NCBI GenBank assembly: GCA_015065295.1
Contig: SVQN01000028.1
Coordinates: forward strand, 1-32,895
DNA: 32,895 nt
Direction of reading: 5' to 3'
From: Oscillospiraceae bacterium
GTDB lineage: Bacteria > Bacillota > Clostridia > Oscillospirales > CAG-272
The position numbers were made by a program, and so were the translations under genes. Shown piece by piece: positions 15,699 to 25,360 of this stretch. The notes under the pieces were generated by a model, which saw nothing but the letters and a program-made list of their open reading frames with translations, did no database searches and was not told where the DNA came from. Numbering within the stretch: the first letter of the stretch is position 1; every line of letters starts with the position of its first letter.

Positions 15699-16247
15699 TC
15701 AATCCTTTGCCTTTTCGATAAATTTCTTATCGAGGGTGACGGACATATCACGACCGACCGTGGAAACAACGACGGTAACTTCGCCGGTTTCTTCGCTGAT
15801 CGATTCGAGCTTTCCGCTGTAACCGCGGAATACGCCGTCGATGATGTTGACGAGATCGCCGACCTGGAAGGAAGCAGAAGTGGTAACTTCGGGCTCTTCG
15901 CGGATGATGGCGGCAGCTTCTTCGTCGGTGAGCGGCACGGGCTTGGATCCCGGGCCAACGAAACCGGTGACGCCGCGGATATTGCGGACGATGTGCCAGG
16001 TTTCATCGCTCATTTCCATTTTTATAAGGACGTAAGCCGGGAAAATTTTATTCTCAACTTCGCGTTCCTTACCGCCGTCGGATTCGACGACGATTTCCGT
16101 GGGAATACGGATATCGACGATTTTATCGCCGAGACCGCGGTTTTCCACGATCTTTTCAAGATTCGCCTTAACTTTGTTTTCGTAGCCGGAATAGGTGTGC
16201 GCGACATACCAACGCAGACCTTGGTTCATTTCATTAATATCGCTCAT
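15699..16247 (-). CDS. nusG: Transcription termination/antitermination protein NusG
   Basis: A 182-residue protein: an NGN domain (RWYVAHTYSGYENKVKANLE, then FPAYVLIKMEMSDETWHIVR) and a C-terminal KOW domain (FQVGDLVNIIDGVFRGYSGK). It binds RNA polymerase and modulates pausing and termination. Normal length and normal location after secE. Confidence 0.97.
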   Translation of the reverse strand: MSDINEMNQGLRWYVAHTYSGYENKVKANLEKIVENRGLGDKIVDIRIPTEIVVESDGGKEREVENKIFPAYVLIKMEMSDETWHIVRNIRGVTGFVGPGSKPVPLTDEEAAAIIREEPEVTTSASFQVGDLVNIIDGVFRGYSGKLESISEETGEVTVVVSTVGRDMSVTLDKKFIEKAKD

Positions 16248-16311
16248 TAAATACCTGTAACCTCCGTAATTGTTGCTGAAGCGTCACACACGCGGGGATC
16301 GTCGCCGGGAC

Positions 16312-16593
16312 TCAGATGAGGCGGCTCAGACCGACGATTGCTCCGGAGAAGCAGTAGTCAAGAATACCAAGAACAGCACTGATAATCAGCACGCTGACGA
16401 TAACAACGATGCTGTTCGAGCGGACAGAATTCCAGGATGCCCACGAAATCTTCTTACATTCGGACTTGATGGACTTGAACCATGTGCCGAATCTCTGACC
16501 GAGGGAGGGCTTGTCTTCCTTCGGCTTATTTTCCTTAGCGGGCTTTTTCGCTTCGGTTTTTTCGAGTTCGGTCTTGTTTTCCTTTTCAGCCAT
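16312..16593 (-). CDS. secE: Preprotein translocase subunit SecE
   Basis: A 93-residue protein with a long charged N-terminal region (1-40), the amphipathic SecE segment ECKKISWASWNSVRSNSIVV and one membrane helix. SecE stabilises SecY in the translocon. The N-terminal extension, rich in Lys and Glu, is longer than in minimal SecE (about 60 residues). Confidence 0.93.
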   Translation of the reverse strand: MAEKENKTELEKTEAKKPAKENKPKEDKPSLGQRFGTWFKSIKSECKKISWASWNSVRSNSIVVIVSVLIISAVLGILDYCFSGAIVGLSRLI

Positions 16594-16616
16594 GTCGAAT
16601 AGCTCCTTACTCGAAA

Positions 16617-16766
16617 TTATTTGGTTTCCTTGTGCAGGGTGTGCTTACGGCAGAAGCGGCAGTACTTATTGAGTTCGATTCTGTCAGGGTCGTTCTTCTT
16701 GTTCTTCTTCGTATCGTAGTTGCGGGCTTTGCATTCGCTGCAGGCAAGAGTGATCTTAACTCTCAT
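16617..16766 (-). CDS. rpmG: 50S ribosomal protein L33
   Basis: A 49-residue protein (start [20 protein letters not shown]) too short for routine ORF lists. It has the four-cysteine zinc-ribbon form (C9-x2-C12 and C36-x2-C39), the zinc-containing paralogue type. GGAGGTGC precedes the ATG. First gene of the operon with secE and nusG, as usual in Firmicutes. Confidence 0.96.
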   Translation of the reverse strand: MRVKITLACSECKARNYDTKKNKKNDPDRIELNKYCRFCRKHTLHKETK

Positions 16767-16791
16767 TGATCGGCACCTCCTTGAAGATTTT

Positions 16792-16809
16792 GACGAACGG
16801 GGGTTCGTC
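16792..16809 (-). promoter_or_regulatory. Hairpin next to the rpmG ribosome binding site
   Basis: gacgaac (16792-16798) pairs with gttcgtc (16803-16809) around 4 nt, about 12 nt before the Shine-Dalgarno in a leader of roughly 125 nt. Possible translation control; unproven. Confidence 0.4.
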
Positions 16810-16899
16810 GCTTGTTGTACCTCCCTCTGCGGGGATTCTTGCGGCGGACCTACTGCCGGTCTGCGCGCAAAAAAATAGCCCTCTGCGCGAGGTGCATTT

Positions 16900-16929
16900 A
16901 TTATATCACACTGCGTGCGGGCTTGTCAA
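16900..16929 (-). promoter_or_regulatory. Consensus SigA promoter of rpmG-secE-nusG-rplKA
   Basis: On the minus strand TTGACA (16924-16929) and TATAAT (16900-16905) with an 18-bp spacer; both hexamers are perfect. Confidence 0.9.
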
Positions 16930-16978
16930 CGGGTAATTTGTATAAAATTGTGTTTTGCGAATGGCGTTGGTTTATAAA

Positions 16979-17019
16979 GGAAGAAAAAAGTACCGGAACG
17001 GTACTTTTTTCTTCCTTCC
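16979..17019. terminator. Bidirectional terminator-like hairpin between divergent promoters
   Basis: ggaagaaaaaagtacc pairs with ggtacttttttcttcc around a 5-nt loop. No gene ends here; it separates the divergent rpmG and rpsO promoters and may insulate them. The surrounding 16767-17249 holds only leaders and promoters. Confidence 0.8.
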
Positions 17020-17090
17020 AAACTTGCAATTTCCACATATCTCCCCCCGTGGAAAGAACAAATTTTTGGCATAACTTTTTTCGAAAAACG

Positions 17091-17119
17091 TTTACAAAAT
17101 CCCGTTTTTGTGGTATAAT
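17091..17119 (+). promoter_or_regulatory. SigA-type promoter of rpsO
   Basis: TTTACA (17091-17096), a 17-bp spacer and TATAAT (17114-17119). Transcription would begin at about 17126. Confidence 0.88.
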
Positions 17120-17125
17120 AACCTT

Positions 17126-17210
17126 CGGACTGCCCGTTTCCCGGTTGACGGATGCACGGTCGTCGAGCGACGCATCACCCGCCGTCTGCTGCGCTTCGGG
17201 ACAATGTCCG
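17126..17210 (+). promoter_or_regulatory. Candidate structured S15 autoregulatory leader
   Basis: The predicted leader begins with cggac (17126-17130) and can close with gtccg (17206-17210); inside, a GTCG/CGAC hairpin near 17160-17172 and other pairings could form a multi-branch fold. S15 represses rpsO through different structured leaders in many bacteria. Structure and binding are inferred. Confidence 0.4.
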
Positions 17211-17249
17211 ATCTTAATTATTTTTTACAGGTGAAAGGAGCTTACTACA

Positions 17250-17516
17250 ATGCTCACCAAGGAAAAGAAGCAGGAAATTATTGATACTTATAAGGTTCAC
17301 GAAGGCGATACCGGTTCTCCCGAAGTTCAGATCGCTATCCTCTCCTACAGAATCGACACCCTTACCGAACACCTCAAGGCAAACAAGAAGGACCATCACA
17401 GCCGCCGCGGTCTGAACAAGATGGTTGGTCATCGCCGCAACCTTCTCGGTTACCTCAAGGAAAACGATATCGAACGTTATCGTGCAATCGTTGAAAAGCT
17501 CGGTCTCAGAAGATAA
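17250..17516 (+). CDS. rpsO: 30S ribosomal protein S15
   Basis: An 88-residue protein, the normal length. It has the S15 core ([20 protein letters not shown], then [21 protein letters not shown]). S15 nucleates assembly of the central domain of the 30S subunit. AAAGGAG precedes the ATG. It is followed by pnp, a widespread pairing, here separated by two terminator-like hairpins. Confidence 0.98.
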   Translation: MLTKEKKQEIIDTYKVHEGDTGSPEVQIAILSYRIDTLTEHLKANKKDHHSRRGLNKMVGHRRNLLGYLKENDIERYRAIVEKLGLRR

Positions 17517-17567
17517 GTATTCTTCAAACAGGCTTTTCTCCAAGTTAAGTTAAACAGACATCGATGC

Positions 17568-17617
17568 TGCGGCGGACCGCGGATTTACCCGGGTAAAATC
17601 CGCCGCAGTATATTTTT
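17568..17617 (+). terminator. Intrinsic terminator after rpsO
   Basis: ctgcggcgga (17568-17577) pairs with tccgccgcag (17600-17609), with an inner tttaccc/gggtaaa pairing, then a T run. The inner part allows an alternative fold. Confidence 0.85.
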
Positions 17618-17703
17618 TCGCGAACTACTGGCAATTTTCCAGGAATATGCGGTAACGCCGCTCCGGATTAGCAGTTAAACAAGAACACGAGTTTGACTAA
17701 GAA

Positions 17704-17797
17704 CTAAGAGCTAATGGTGAATAGCTGTCTGAGCCTTCCGGCTGTCGTAAGACGGAAAGTCCGGTATAGTCATTCACTCTTAGTCATTAGCCATTAG
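17704..17797 (+). other. Structured unknown leader segment before pnp
   Basis: AT-rich arms containing ctaagag, ctaatgg and tgaat on the left and their complements (attcactcttag, ccattag) on the right enclose a GC-richer core with GTC-GTAA-GAC. No reading frame is convincing. It lies between the rpsO terminator and the hairpin at 17800-17828. Confidence 0.5.
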
Positions 17798-17799
17798 TT

Positions 17800-17828
17800 A
17801 AACAAAAACGCGCATCGCGTTTTTGTTT
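17800..17828 (+). terminator. Terminator or attenuator hairpin 66 bp before pnp
   Basis: A perfect 13-bp stem: aaacaaaaacgcg (17800-17812) with cgcgtttttgttt (17816-17828) around a 3-nt loop. The T run is part of the stem. No clear promoter lies between it and pnp. Confidence 0.75.
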
Positions 17829-17893
17829 AAGTGCTGAGCCTCAGCGGTGCGGGTATTCCTTCCATATTTTTATTACAGAAAGGTATTCTCGAA

Positions 17894-19987
17894 ATGTTTG
17901 AAAATTACAAGACATTTTCCTATGATCTCGCCGGCCGTCCTCTCGTGATCGAAACCGGTAAGATGGCAGGTCTCGCAAACGGTTCCGTACTCGTTCGTTA
18001 CGGCGACACCGCAGTTCTCGCGTGTGCGACCGCTTCCGAACGTCCGCGCGACGGCATCGACTTCCTTCCCCTTTCCATCGACTTCGAAGAACGTCTCTAC
18101 GCGGTAGGCCGCATCCCCGGTTCCTACCTCAAGAGAGAAGGCCGTCCGAGCGAAAAGGCGATCCTCACCTCCCGTGTGATCGACCGTCCCGTTCGTCCGC
18201 TCTTCCCGAAGGATCTCCGCAACGACATCGCCATCTCCCTTCTCGTTATTGCGGTTGACCACGACTGCTCTCCCGAAATCGCCGGTATGATCGGTGCGTC
18301 CATCGCGCTCTCCATCTCCGACATTCCGTGGAACGGCCCGATCGGCGGCGTGTTCGTTGGTCTGACCGAAGAAGAAGGTCTCATCATCAACCCCACCGCA
18401 GAACAGCGTGATCGCAGCAGCCTCGAACTGACCGTTGCCGGTACTCACCAGAAGGTCGTTATGATCGAAGCAGGTGCTGCTGAAGTGGACGACGACAAGA
18501 TGTTCGAAGCGATCATGCTCGCTCACGAAGAAATCAAGAAGCTCTGCACCTTCATCGACAGCATCGTTGCTGAAGTAGGCAAGCCGAAGTTTGAATATCC
18601 CTCCGCAGAACTCGATCAGAACCTCTTTGACGCGGTTTACGAATTCTGTGCGGAAGATGTCAAGGTTGCTCTTGACACCGACGACAAGAACGTACGCGAC
18701 GCGAAGATGGCTCCCATCACCGAAGCGGTTTACAGTAAGTTCGACGAAGGCAAGGAAGAAATGCACGTTGTCCTCGACGAAGTTCTCTACAAGATTCAGA
18801 AGAAGATCGTCCGTCGCTGGCTTCTCGACGAACAGAAGCGCGTAGACGGCCGCCGCATGGATCAGATCCGTCCTCTCGCAGCCGAAGTTCACCTCTTCAA
18901 CCGTGACCACGGTTCCGGTATGTTCACCAGAGGTCAGACGCAGGTTATGACCATCGCTACCCTCGGTTCCATCTCCGACGTTCAGATGCTCGACGGTATC
19001 TCCGAAGAAGAAACCAAGCGTTATATGCACCACTACAATATGCCCGGTTACTCCACCGGTGAAGCAAAGGCTGTAAGAAGCCCGGGCCGCCGCGAAATCG
19101 GTCACGGTGCGCTTGCAGAACGTTCCCTCGTTCCGGTTCTTCCTTCTGTTGAAGAATTCCCCTATGCAATCCGCTGCGTATCCGAAGTTATCTCCTCCAA
19201 CGGTTCCACCTCTCAGGCTTCCGTCTGCGGTTCCACCCTCGCCCTCATGGACGCAGGTGTTCCGATCAAGGCTCCCGTTGCAGGTATCTCCTGCGGTCTG
19301 ATTACCGAAGGCGACCGCTGGATGACCATGATCGACATTCAGGGTCTCGAAGACTTCTACGGCGACATGGACTTCAAGGTTGCAGGTACTCACAAGGGTA
19401 TCACCTCCATCCAGATGGACCTCAAGATTGACGGTCTGACTCCCGAAATCATCAAGGAAGCTCTCGCTGTTACCCACAAGGGTCGTGATTACATCATCGA
19501 CGAAGTTATCCTCAAGGCGATCGCTGCTCCGCGTGCGGAAGTTTCCGAATACGCTCCGAAGATGCTTTCCATGAAGATTCCGCCGGAAAAGATCGGCGAC
19601 GTTATCGGCAAGCAGGGTAAGGTCATCCAGCAGATTCAGGAAGACACCGCTACCACGATCAACATCGAAGACGACGGTTCCATCTTCATCGCAGGTATCG
19701 AAAAGGCAGGCATCGCCGCTGCAAAGGCGACCATCGAAGGCATCATCTTCGAACCCGAAGTAGGCGCGGTTTACGAAGGTACCGTTACCAGAATCATCCC
19801 GATCGGCGCATTCGTTGAATTCGCACCGAAGAAGGAAGGCATGGTACACATCTCCAAGCTCGACCGTAAGCGTACCGAAAAGGTAGAAGACGTCTGCAAC
19901 GTCGGCGACAAGATCAAGGTCAAGTTCCTCGGCACCGACGAAAAGGGCAGATTCAATCTCTCCAGAAAAGACGCAATGGACGACTAA
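17894..19987 (+). CDS. pnp: Polyribonucleotide nucleotidyltransferase (PNPase)
   Basis: A 697-residue protein, normal for PNPase: two RNase PH-like domains (LVRYGDTAVLACAT near 30-45 and, in the second, LFNRDHGSGMFTRGQTQVMT), a central helical domain, a KH domain (KIPPEKIGDVIGKQGKVIQQ) and a C-terminal S1 domain (VGAVYEGTVTRIIPIGAFVE). It degrades RNA 3' to 5' by phosphorolysis as part of the degradosome. ATG 17894 is preceded by AAAGG; the frame is open further upstream but that is leader sequence. A terminator-like repeat follows at 20006. Confidence 0.98.
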   Translation: MFENYKTFSYDLAGRPLVIETGKMAGLANGSVLVRYGDTAVLACATASERPRDGIDFLPLSIDFEERLYAVGRIPGSYLKREGRPSEKAILTSRVIDRPVRPLFPKDLRNDIAISLLVIAVDHDCSPEIAGMIGASIALSISDIPWNGPIGGVFVGLTEEEGLIINPTAEQRDRSSLELTVAGTHQKVVMIEAGAAEVDDDKMFEAIMLAHEEIKKLCTFIDSIVAEVGKPKFEYPSAELDQNLFDAVYEFCAEDVKVALDTDDKNVRDAKMAPITEAVYSKFDEGKEEMHVVLDEVLYKIQKKIVRRWLLDEQKRVDGRRMDQIRPLAAEVHLFNRDHGSGMFTRGQTQVMTIATLGSISDVQMLDGISEEETKRYMHHYNMPGYSTGEAKAVRSPGRREIGHGALAERSLVPVLPSVEEFPYAIRCVSEVISSNGSTSQASVCGSTLALMDAGVPIKAPVAGISCGLITEGDRWMTMIDIQGLEDFYGDMDFKVAGTHKGITSIQMDLKIDGLTPEIIKEALAVTHKGRDYIIDEVILKAIAAPRAEVSEYAPKMLSMKIPPEKIGDVIGKQGKVIQQIQEDTATTINIEDDGSIFIAGIEKAGIAAAKATIEGIIFEPEVGAVYEGTVTRIIPIGAFVEFAPKKEGMVHISKLDRKRTEKVEDVCNVGDKIKVKFLGTDEKGRFNLSRKDAMDD

Positions 19988-20005
19988 TTGAATAGAATGG
20001 AATTT

Positions 20006-20062
20006 CTCGGGAAAACCTTTTTTGGAAAAAAGGTTTTCCCGAACCCTTTCCAAAAAATTTTA
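20006..20062 (+). repeat. Palindromic terminator-like repeat, copy 2 (after pnp)
   Basis: Arms tcgggaaaacctttttt and aaaaaaggttttcccga around a GG centre, then the tail gaaccctttccaaaaa. It starts 19 bp after the pnp stop and is oriented with the gene. Both arms have four A/T in the core, one more than the other copies. Confidence 0.9.
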
Positions 20063-20094
20063 ATCTGGAAAAGACAGAGAAAAGTTTTGGTTGG

Positions 20095-20129
20095 GGCGGC
20101 GGTATGGGGTTGCTGTGCCGCCTTTTTTT
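20095..20129 (+). terminator. Terminator downstream of pnp
   Basis: ggcggc pairs with gccgcc around a G-rich loop, followed by seven Ts. Confidence 0.75.
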
Positions 20130-20174
20130 GTGGAATTCTTAATAATTTTTTACATTAGAAATTCCCGCATGGTC

Positions 20175-20203
20175 TTGATTTCGCGGGCGTTGTATTTTAT
20201 AAT
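20175..20203 (+). promoter_or_regulatory. SigA-type promoter of the VanY-type gene
   Basis: TTGATT (20175-20180), a 17-bp spacer and TATAAT (20198-20203). Confidence 0.8.
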
Positions 20204-20245
20204 ATAAGGTACGAGAGTTAATGAAATAAAGGAATGGTGTGAACT

Positions 20246-21724
20246 TTGAACAACAATCAGAATCCATCCGATCGTACATATAATCTGGATTTTGAAGGAA
20301 ATCCGGTACCGAATCCGCCGCAGAGACGTCCTGTGCAGGGACAGCCTCCGCAGGGACAGAGACGGCCGCTGACCGATGAGGAACGTCGGCGTCTGGCGGC
20401 TGCGCGTGCTGCGGGAATGCGGATGAACAACGGGGCGGGGCAGAATGCCGGTGCGATGCCGCGCACGAATCCCAACGGACAGCGTCCGGCAGGAAACGGT
20501 GCCGCACGTCCGAACGGGGCGGGAGCGGGTCGTCCGAATCCGAATTATCCGCCGCAGAATTACAACGGTCAGAGAGTGCCGAATCCGAACGGGCAGCGTC
20601 GTCCGAATCCCGTGCCGCCGGAACCCGCTGTGGGACGCAGACGCAAACGCAAGGTACGCATCAATGCGGGCGCGGTGATTTTTGTTCTGCTGATCGGGAC
20701 AGTTGTCGGAGTATCGGCGTATCAGATTTCCAAGCATCCCGAAACGACGGACGATGCCGTTACGCCGCCCGGCATGGAAAGCATCATTCAGGATGCACAG
20801 AACAATGCGGAAGTTTCCGAAAATCTCGCGCTTCCGGATGCGGAAACGTCCGGAGAAACGGCGGAGGAATCCGTACCGGCGGGACAGCCTTCCGTAGTGG
20901 CCGTACAGAATTCGACGATCAACGAGGGCGATCTGGTTCTCGTCAACTTCGAATATTCCTACAATGATAAAGTCGATGACGTGACGCTCGTGAACGCCTA
21001 CAACGAACGTACCGGAAAAATCAAAGTGTCCAGCACAACGCTCGGCATGATTCCGGAAGCGTTTGCCGCGCTGGAAGAACTGGTGGCCGGACTGGTGGCC
21101 GATACCGGCTGTGACGATCTGCTTGTTTACAGCGGACACCGGACGATTGCGGATCAGCAGCGCATCTGGGACTCCAACCTGACCAACTATGGTGAAGAAT
21201 ACACGAAGACCTACGTTGCGGTTCCGGGACATTCCGAGCACCATACGGGTCTGGCGTGCGACCTTGGGTTCTATACGGACGATGGATTCTCGATTCCGCT
21301 GGTCGATCATGAATTTGGCACATGGGTATGGGATCACTGCACGGAATACGGGTACATTCTCCGGTATCCGGAAGACAAGGCGAACCTGACGGGGATCGGT
21401 CACGAGCAGTGGCACTTCCGCTATGTCGGGCTGCCGCACGCCTACGCTGTGGACGCGCTTGACCTGTGTCTGGAGGAATATCTGGACGAGCTGAAGAACT
21501 ACACGCCGGATACGAAGCTGCTGCACATTTCCGCCGACCGTGATCTGACGGAAGTGACGGCGGACGAGCTTGCCAACGTTTCGGGCGGCTGGCTGACATA
21601 TTACGTTCCGGCATCCGAAGGAGAAACGACGGAAATCGCAATCCCGCAGATCGCAAATTATGCAGAACATGAAATTTCCGGCAACAACGTGGACGGATTT
21701 ATCGTGACGGTCACGCTGAACTGA
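20246..21724 (+). CDS. Membrane-anchored D-Ala-D-Ala carboxypeptidase, VanY/M15B type
   Basis: A 492-residue protein starting at TTG. A cytoplasmic head rich in Pro, Asn, Gly and Gln (1-130) is followed by a basic cluster GRRRKRKVR, one membrane helix (about 141-160) and an extracellular part. The M15B zinc site is complete: SEHHTGLACD (S330, H332, D339) and EQWH (E387, H390), preceded by YSGHRTIADQQRIW. It would trim terminal D-Ala from peptidoglycan stem peptides. The low-complexity cytoplasmic head is an unusual addition that resembles the layout of the G5-3D protein at 9724. It is followed 8 bp downstream by a small exported protein gene. Confidence 0.92.
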   Translation: MNNNQNPSDRTYNLDFEGNPVPNPPQRRPVQGQPPQGQRRPLTDEERRRLAAARAAGMRMNNGAGQNAGAMPRTNPNGQRPAGNGAARPNGAGAGRPNPNYPPQNYNGQRVPNPNGQRRPNPVPPEPAVGRRRKRKVRINAGAVIFVLLIGTVVGVSAYQISKHPETTDDAVTPPGMESIIQDAQNNAEVSENLALPDAETSGETAEESVPAGQPSVVAVQNSTINEGDLVLVNFEYSYNDKVDDVTLVNAYNERTGKIKVSSTTLGMIPEAFAALEELVAGLVADTGCDDLLVYSGHRTIADQQRIWDSNLTNYGEEYTKTYVAVPGHSEHHTGLACDLGFYTDDGFSIPLVDHEFGTWVWDHCTEYGYILRYPEDKANLTGIGHEQWHFRYVGLPHAYAVDALDLCLEEYLDELKNYTPDTKLLHISADRDLTEVTADELANVSGGWLTYYVPASEGETTEIAIPQIANYAEHEISGNNVDGFIVTVTLN

Positions 21725-21732
21725 GGAAAGGC

Positions 21733-22002
21733 ATGAGGAAAGGTTTCAAAATTCTGCTGATCGTGCTGGCGGTCTGGATCGCGCTGACGGCGGTCGATCT
21801 CGGAACGGTCGCGCTTCTGGGACACAAACCGGTTCTGGCGTTCCCGACGGTCACGAGCGACGGCGGCGGTTCCGGCGTTTACTGCGGCATGGGCTATGCG
21901 TTCTATATTGACGGAAACTTCATGCCGGAGGACAAGGATCCGGGGGTACGGGAATACATCCTGTTCCTGTTCGGGCTGCCGGTAATTCAGGCGGAGCGAT
22001 AA
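21733..22002 (+). CDS. Small membrane or exported protein of unknown function
   Basis: An 89-residue protein with an N-terminal hydrophobic helix (about 6-28) after MRKGFK, then SGVYCGMGYAFYIDGNFMPEDKDPGV and a hydrophobic end. There is no lipobox in the usual position. I do not recognise a named family, although the GMGYAF-DGNFMPED block looks conserved. GAGGAAAGG precedes the ATG and the gene directly follows the VanY-type gene, so it is probably co-expressed with it. A terminator lies at 22024. Confidence 0.75.
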   Translation: MRKGFKILLIVLAVWIALTAVDLGTVALLGHKPVLAFPTVTSDGGGSGVYCGMGYAFYIDGNFMPEDKDPGVREYILFLFGLPVIQAER

Positions 22003-22023
22003 TCGAAGGACTCATAAAAAATT

Positions 22024-22048
22024 AGCACTCTCCGGAGTGCTGATTTTT
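22024..22048 (+). terminator. Intrinsic terminator with CIRCE-like arms
   Basis: agcactc (22024-22030) pairs with gagtgct (22035-22041) around 4 nt, followed by ATTTTTG. The arms equal the CIRCE half-sites but with a 4-nt spacer. Confidence 0.85.
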
Positions 22049-22109
22049 GTTCTGCGCGGTTTTTGATCGGAATAAAATGTTAATTAAGTGTAAACTATCA
22101 AAAAAACCC

Positions 22110-22518
<409 letters not shown>

Positions 22519-22528
22519 TTTTTGATAA

Positions 22529-24190
<1,662 letters not shown>

Positions 24191-24208
24191 TTTGATAAAA
24201 TGTCGTTT

Positions 24209-24268
24209 TGCGGGGGAAACCTTTTTAAGGAAAAGGTTTCCCCCGCGCCCCTTTCCAAAACCTTTTTG
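24209..24268 (+). repeat. Palindromic terminator-like repeat, copy 3 (after groEL)
   Basis: 16-bp arms gcgggggaaacctttt (24210-24225) and aaaaggtttcccccgc (24231-24246), then a tail with cccctttccaaaaccttttt. It begins 19 bp after the groEL stop and is oriented with groEL. Confidence 0.92.
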
Positions 24269-24289
24269 GACTGGAAAAGGCAGACAAAG

Positions 24290-24364
24290 AACGTGCAGAT
24301 TTGAAGTATATAACTGCTGTCAGCTGAACAGCCGTTATGGTATTCCAAATCTGCACGTTTTTTT
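24290..24364. terminator. Long bidirectional hairpin between convergent groEL and GNAT genes
   Basis: aacgtgcagattt (24290-24302) pairs perfectly with aaatctgcacgtt (24347-24359), then eight Ts. The interior also pairs partly (gaagtatataac with gttatggtattc). It is flanked on each side by an outward-facing copy of the repeat. Confidence 0.85.
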
Positions 24365-24380
24365 GTTAATTTTTATAATT

Positions 24381-24439
24381 GAAAAGGTTTTTGGAAGGGG
24401 TTCGGGGAAACCTTTTTCCTTAAAAAAGGTTTCCCCGAG
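24381..24439 (-). repeat. Palindromic terminator-like repeat, copy 4 (after the GNAT gene)
   Basis: Arms tcggggaaaccttttt (24402-24417) and aaaaaaggtttccccga (24422-24438), with the tail at 24381-24401. It is inverted relative to copy 3 and oriented with the minus-strand GNAT gene that stops at 24445. Confidence 0.92.
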
Positions 24440-24444
24440 AAAAA

Positions 24445-25227
24445 TTATTCAAAAGAGAAGGTCTCGCGGTTGAGGGTGAAGCCGTATTTTGCTGCAATTT
24501 TGAGGGAGGGTTCGGTTCTGGGGTTGGATATCATCGGGATGCCGCCGTTCTGCTGGATTTCGCGGATGTAGGCGGCGGTCAGGCGGCTGCCGATGCCGGT
24601 CCCTCGGCGGGACGGGGCTGTCCATACATAATCGACATCGTAGTATGCGCCGGACTGGTGGACGAAGGAGAGGGAACCGGTGATGTTTCCGTCCTCGAAG
24701 AACGCCAGGATTTTGCCGTCCTCCACCTTATTGATGACATAGCTGTCAAAGAGGATGGACAGCGGCGGACGGTACTGTTCCTGTGTGTACTCCATAGCGA
24801 GGAAGGCATCGCGGTCGTCGGCGGTGAGCAGGCGGACGGACGGGTCTTCTTCGATGGTGCAGGGAGAAGTGAGGACGTAGTCGGTGTAGGTCTTGCGGAA
24901 GGTGAAATGGCCGCTCATGCGGTTCATGAGAGCGGATTTCACTTTGTCATCGGATTTCTGAACGTCGATCTGGATGTTGGAACCCTTGCGGTTTTCCACA
25001 AGATACGCGAGAACTTCGTCCATATCCCAGTCGCTGCCGAGCGGGCAGACTTTGGTGAAGTTTTCTCCCCGGAAGAGCCAGTGGATGATGAGGGCATTCC
25101 CGAGAGTGAGATATTCGTTTTCTGCGGCGTTGCGTGCCATGAAGTCGATTTCTTCCAGAACGGCCGCATTTTCGGATTCGTATGCAAGAAGCAGATTTTT
25201 TGCTTCCTCTGCGGTGATGATATTCAT
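24445..25227 (-). CDS. GNAT-family N-acetyltransferase
   Basis: A 260-residue protein. The C-terminal half is a GNAT fold: FFEDGNITGSLSFVHQSGAY, then the acetyl-CoA motif VWTAPSRRGTGIGSRLTAAY (201-220) with R207-R208-G-T-G-I-G, and a typical ending SLKIAAKYGFTLNRETFSFE. The N-terminal 120 residues are a separate helical region seen in two-domain GNATs. The substrate is unknown. AAGGAG precedes the ATG. It may be co-transcribed with the ArsR gene upstream (133 bp gap, which is open in the ArsR frame). Confidence 0.88.
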   Translation of the reverse strand: MNIITAEEAKNLLLAYESENAAVLEEIDFMARNAAENEYLTLGNALIIHWLFRGENFTKVCPLGSDWDMDEVLAYLVENRKGSNIQIDVQKSDDKVKSALMNRMSGHFTFRKTYTDYVLTSPCTIEEDPSVRLLTADDRDAFLAMEYTQEQYRPPLSILFDSYVINKVEDGKILAFFEDGNITGSLSFVHQSGAYYDVDYVWTAPSRRGTGIGSRLTAAYIREIQQNGGIPMISNPRTEPSLKIAAKYGFTLNRETFSFE

Positions 25228-25231
25228 AGGA

Positions 25232-25360
25232 TCACTCCTTGGATTTTATAAATTCGGTCATGTCTGCGTTCTGCTGCGGGGAAGGCAGAATTTGCGCGCG
25301 TCTGCACATCCGGCGGTACGTTTCCGCTGCGTCAGAGACAGCAGGGGGACCGCCATGGGC
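25232..25360 (-). other. Open frame continuing past the ArsR-DUF2087 stop
   Basis: After the TAA at 25361-25363 the same frame remains open for 42 codons (AHGGPPAVSDAAETYRRM and on, ending MTEFIKSKE), and its TGA lies inside the Shine-Dalgarno of the GNAT gene. Composition is protein-like. It could be a gene remnant or a lost C-terminal extension; no start codon of its own is evident. Confidence 0.3.

Noticed and set aside
17831..17893. An upstream start for pnp giving 21 extra residues
   Set aside because: The extra residues are leader sequence with no homology; ATG 17894 has a ribosome binding site and starts the PNPase family sequence.
17873..20053. A 726-codon minus-strand frame over pnp
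   Set aside because: Antisense shadow of the well-defined pnp gene, caused by strong codon bias.
20150..21670. A 506-codon minus-strand frame over the VanY-type gene
   Set aside because: Antisense shadow; the plus-strand frame has an intact zinc site.
24192..24473. A 93-codon frame after groEL
   Set aside because: It is only translated repeat and hairpin DNA; peptides such as FLRKRFP and FSLKKVSPRK come from the repeat family.
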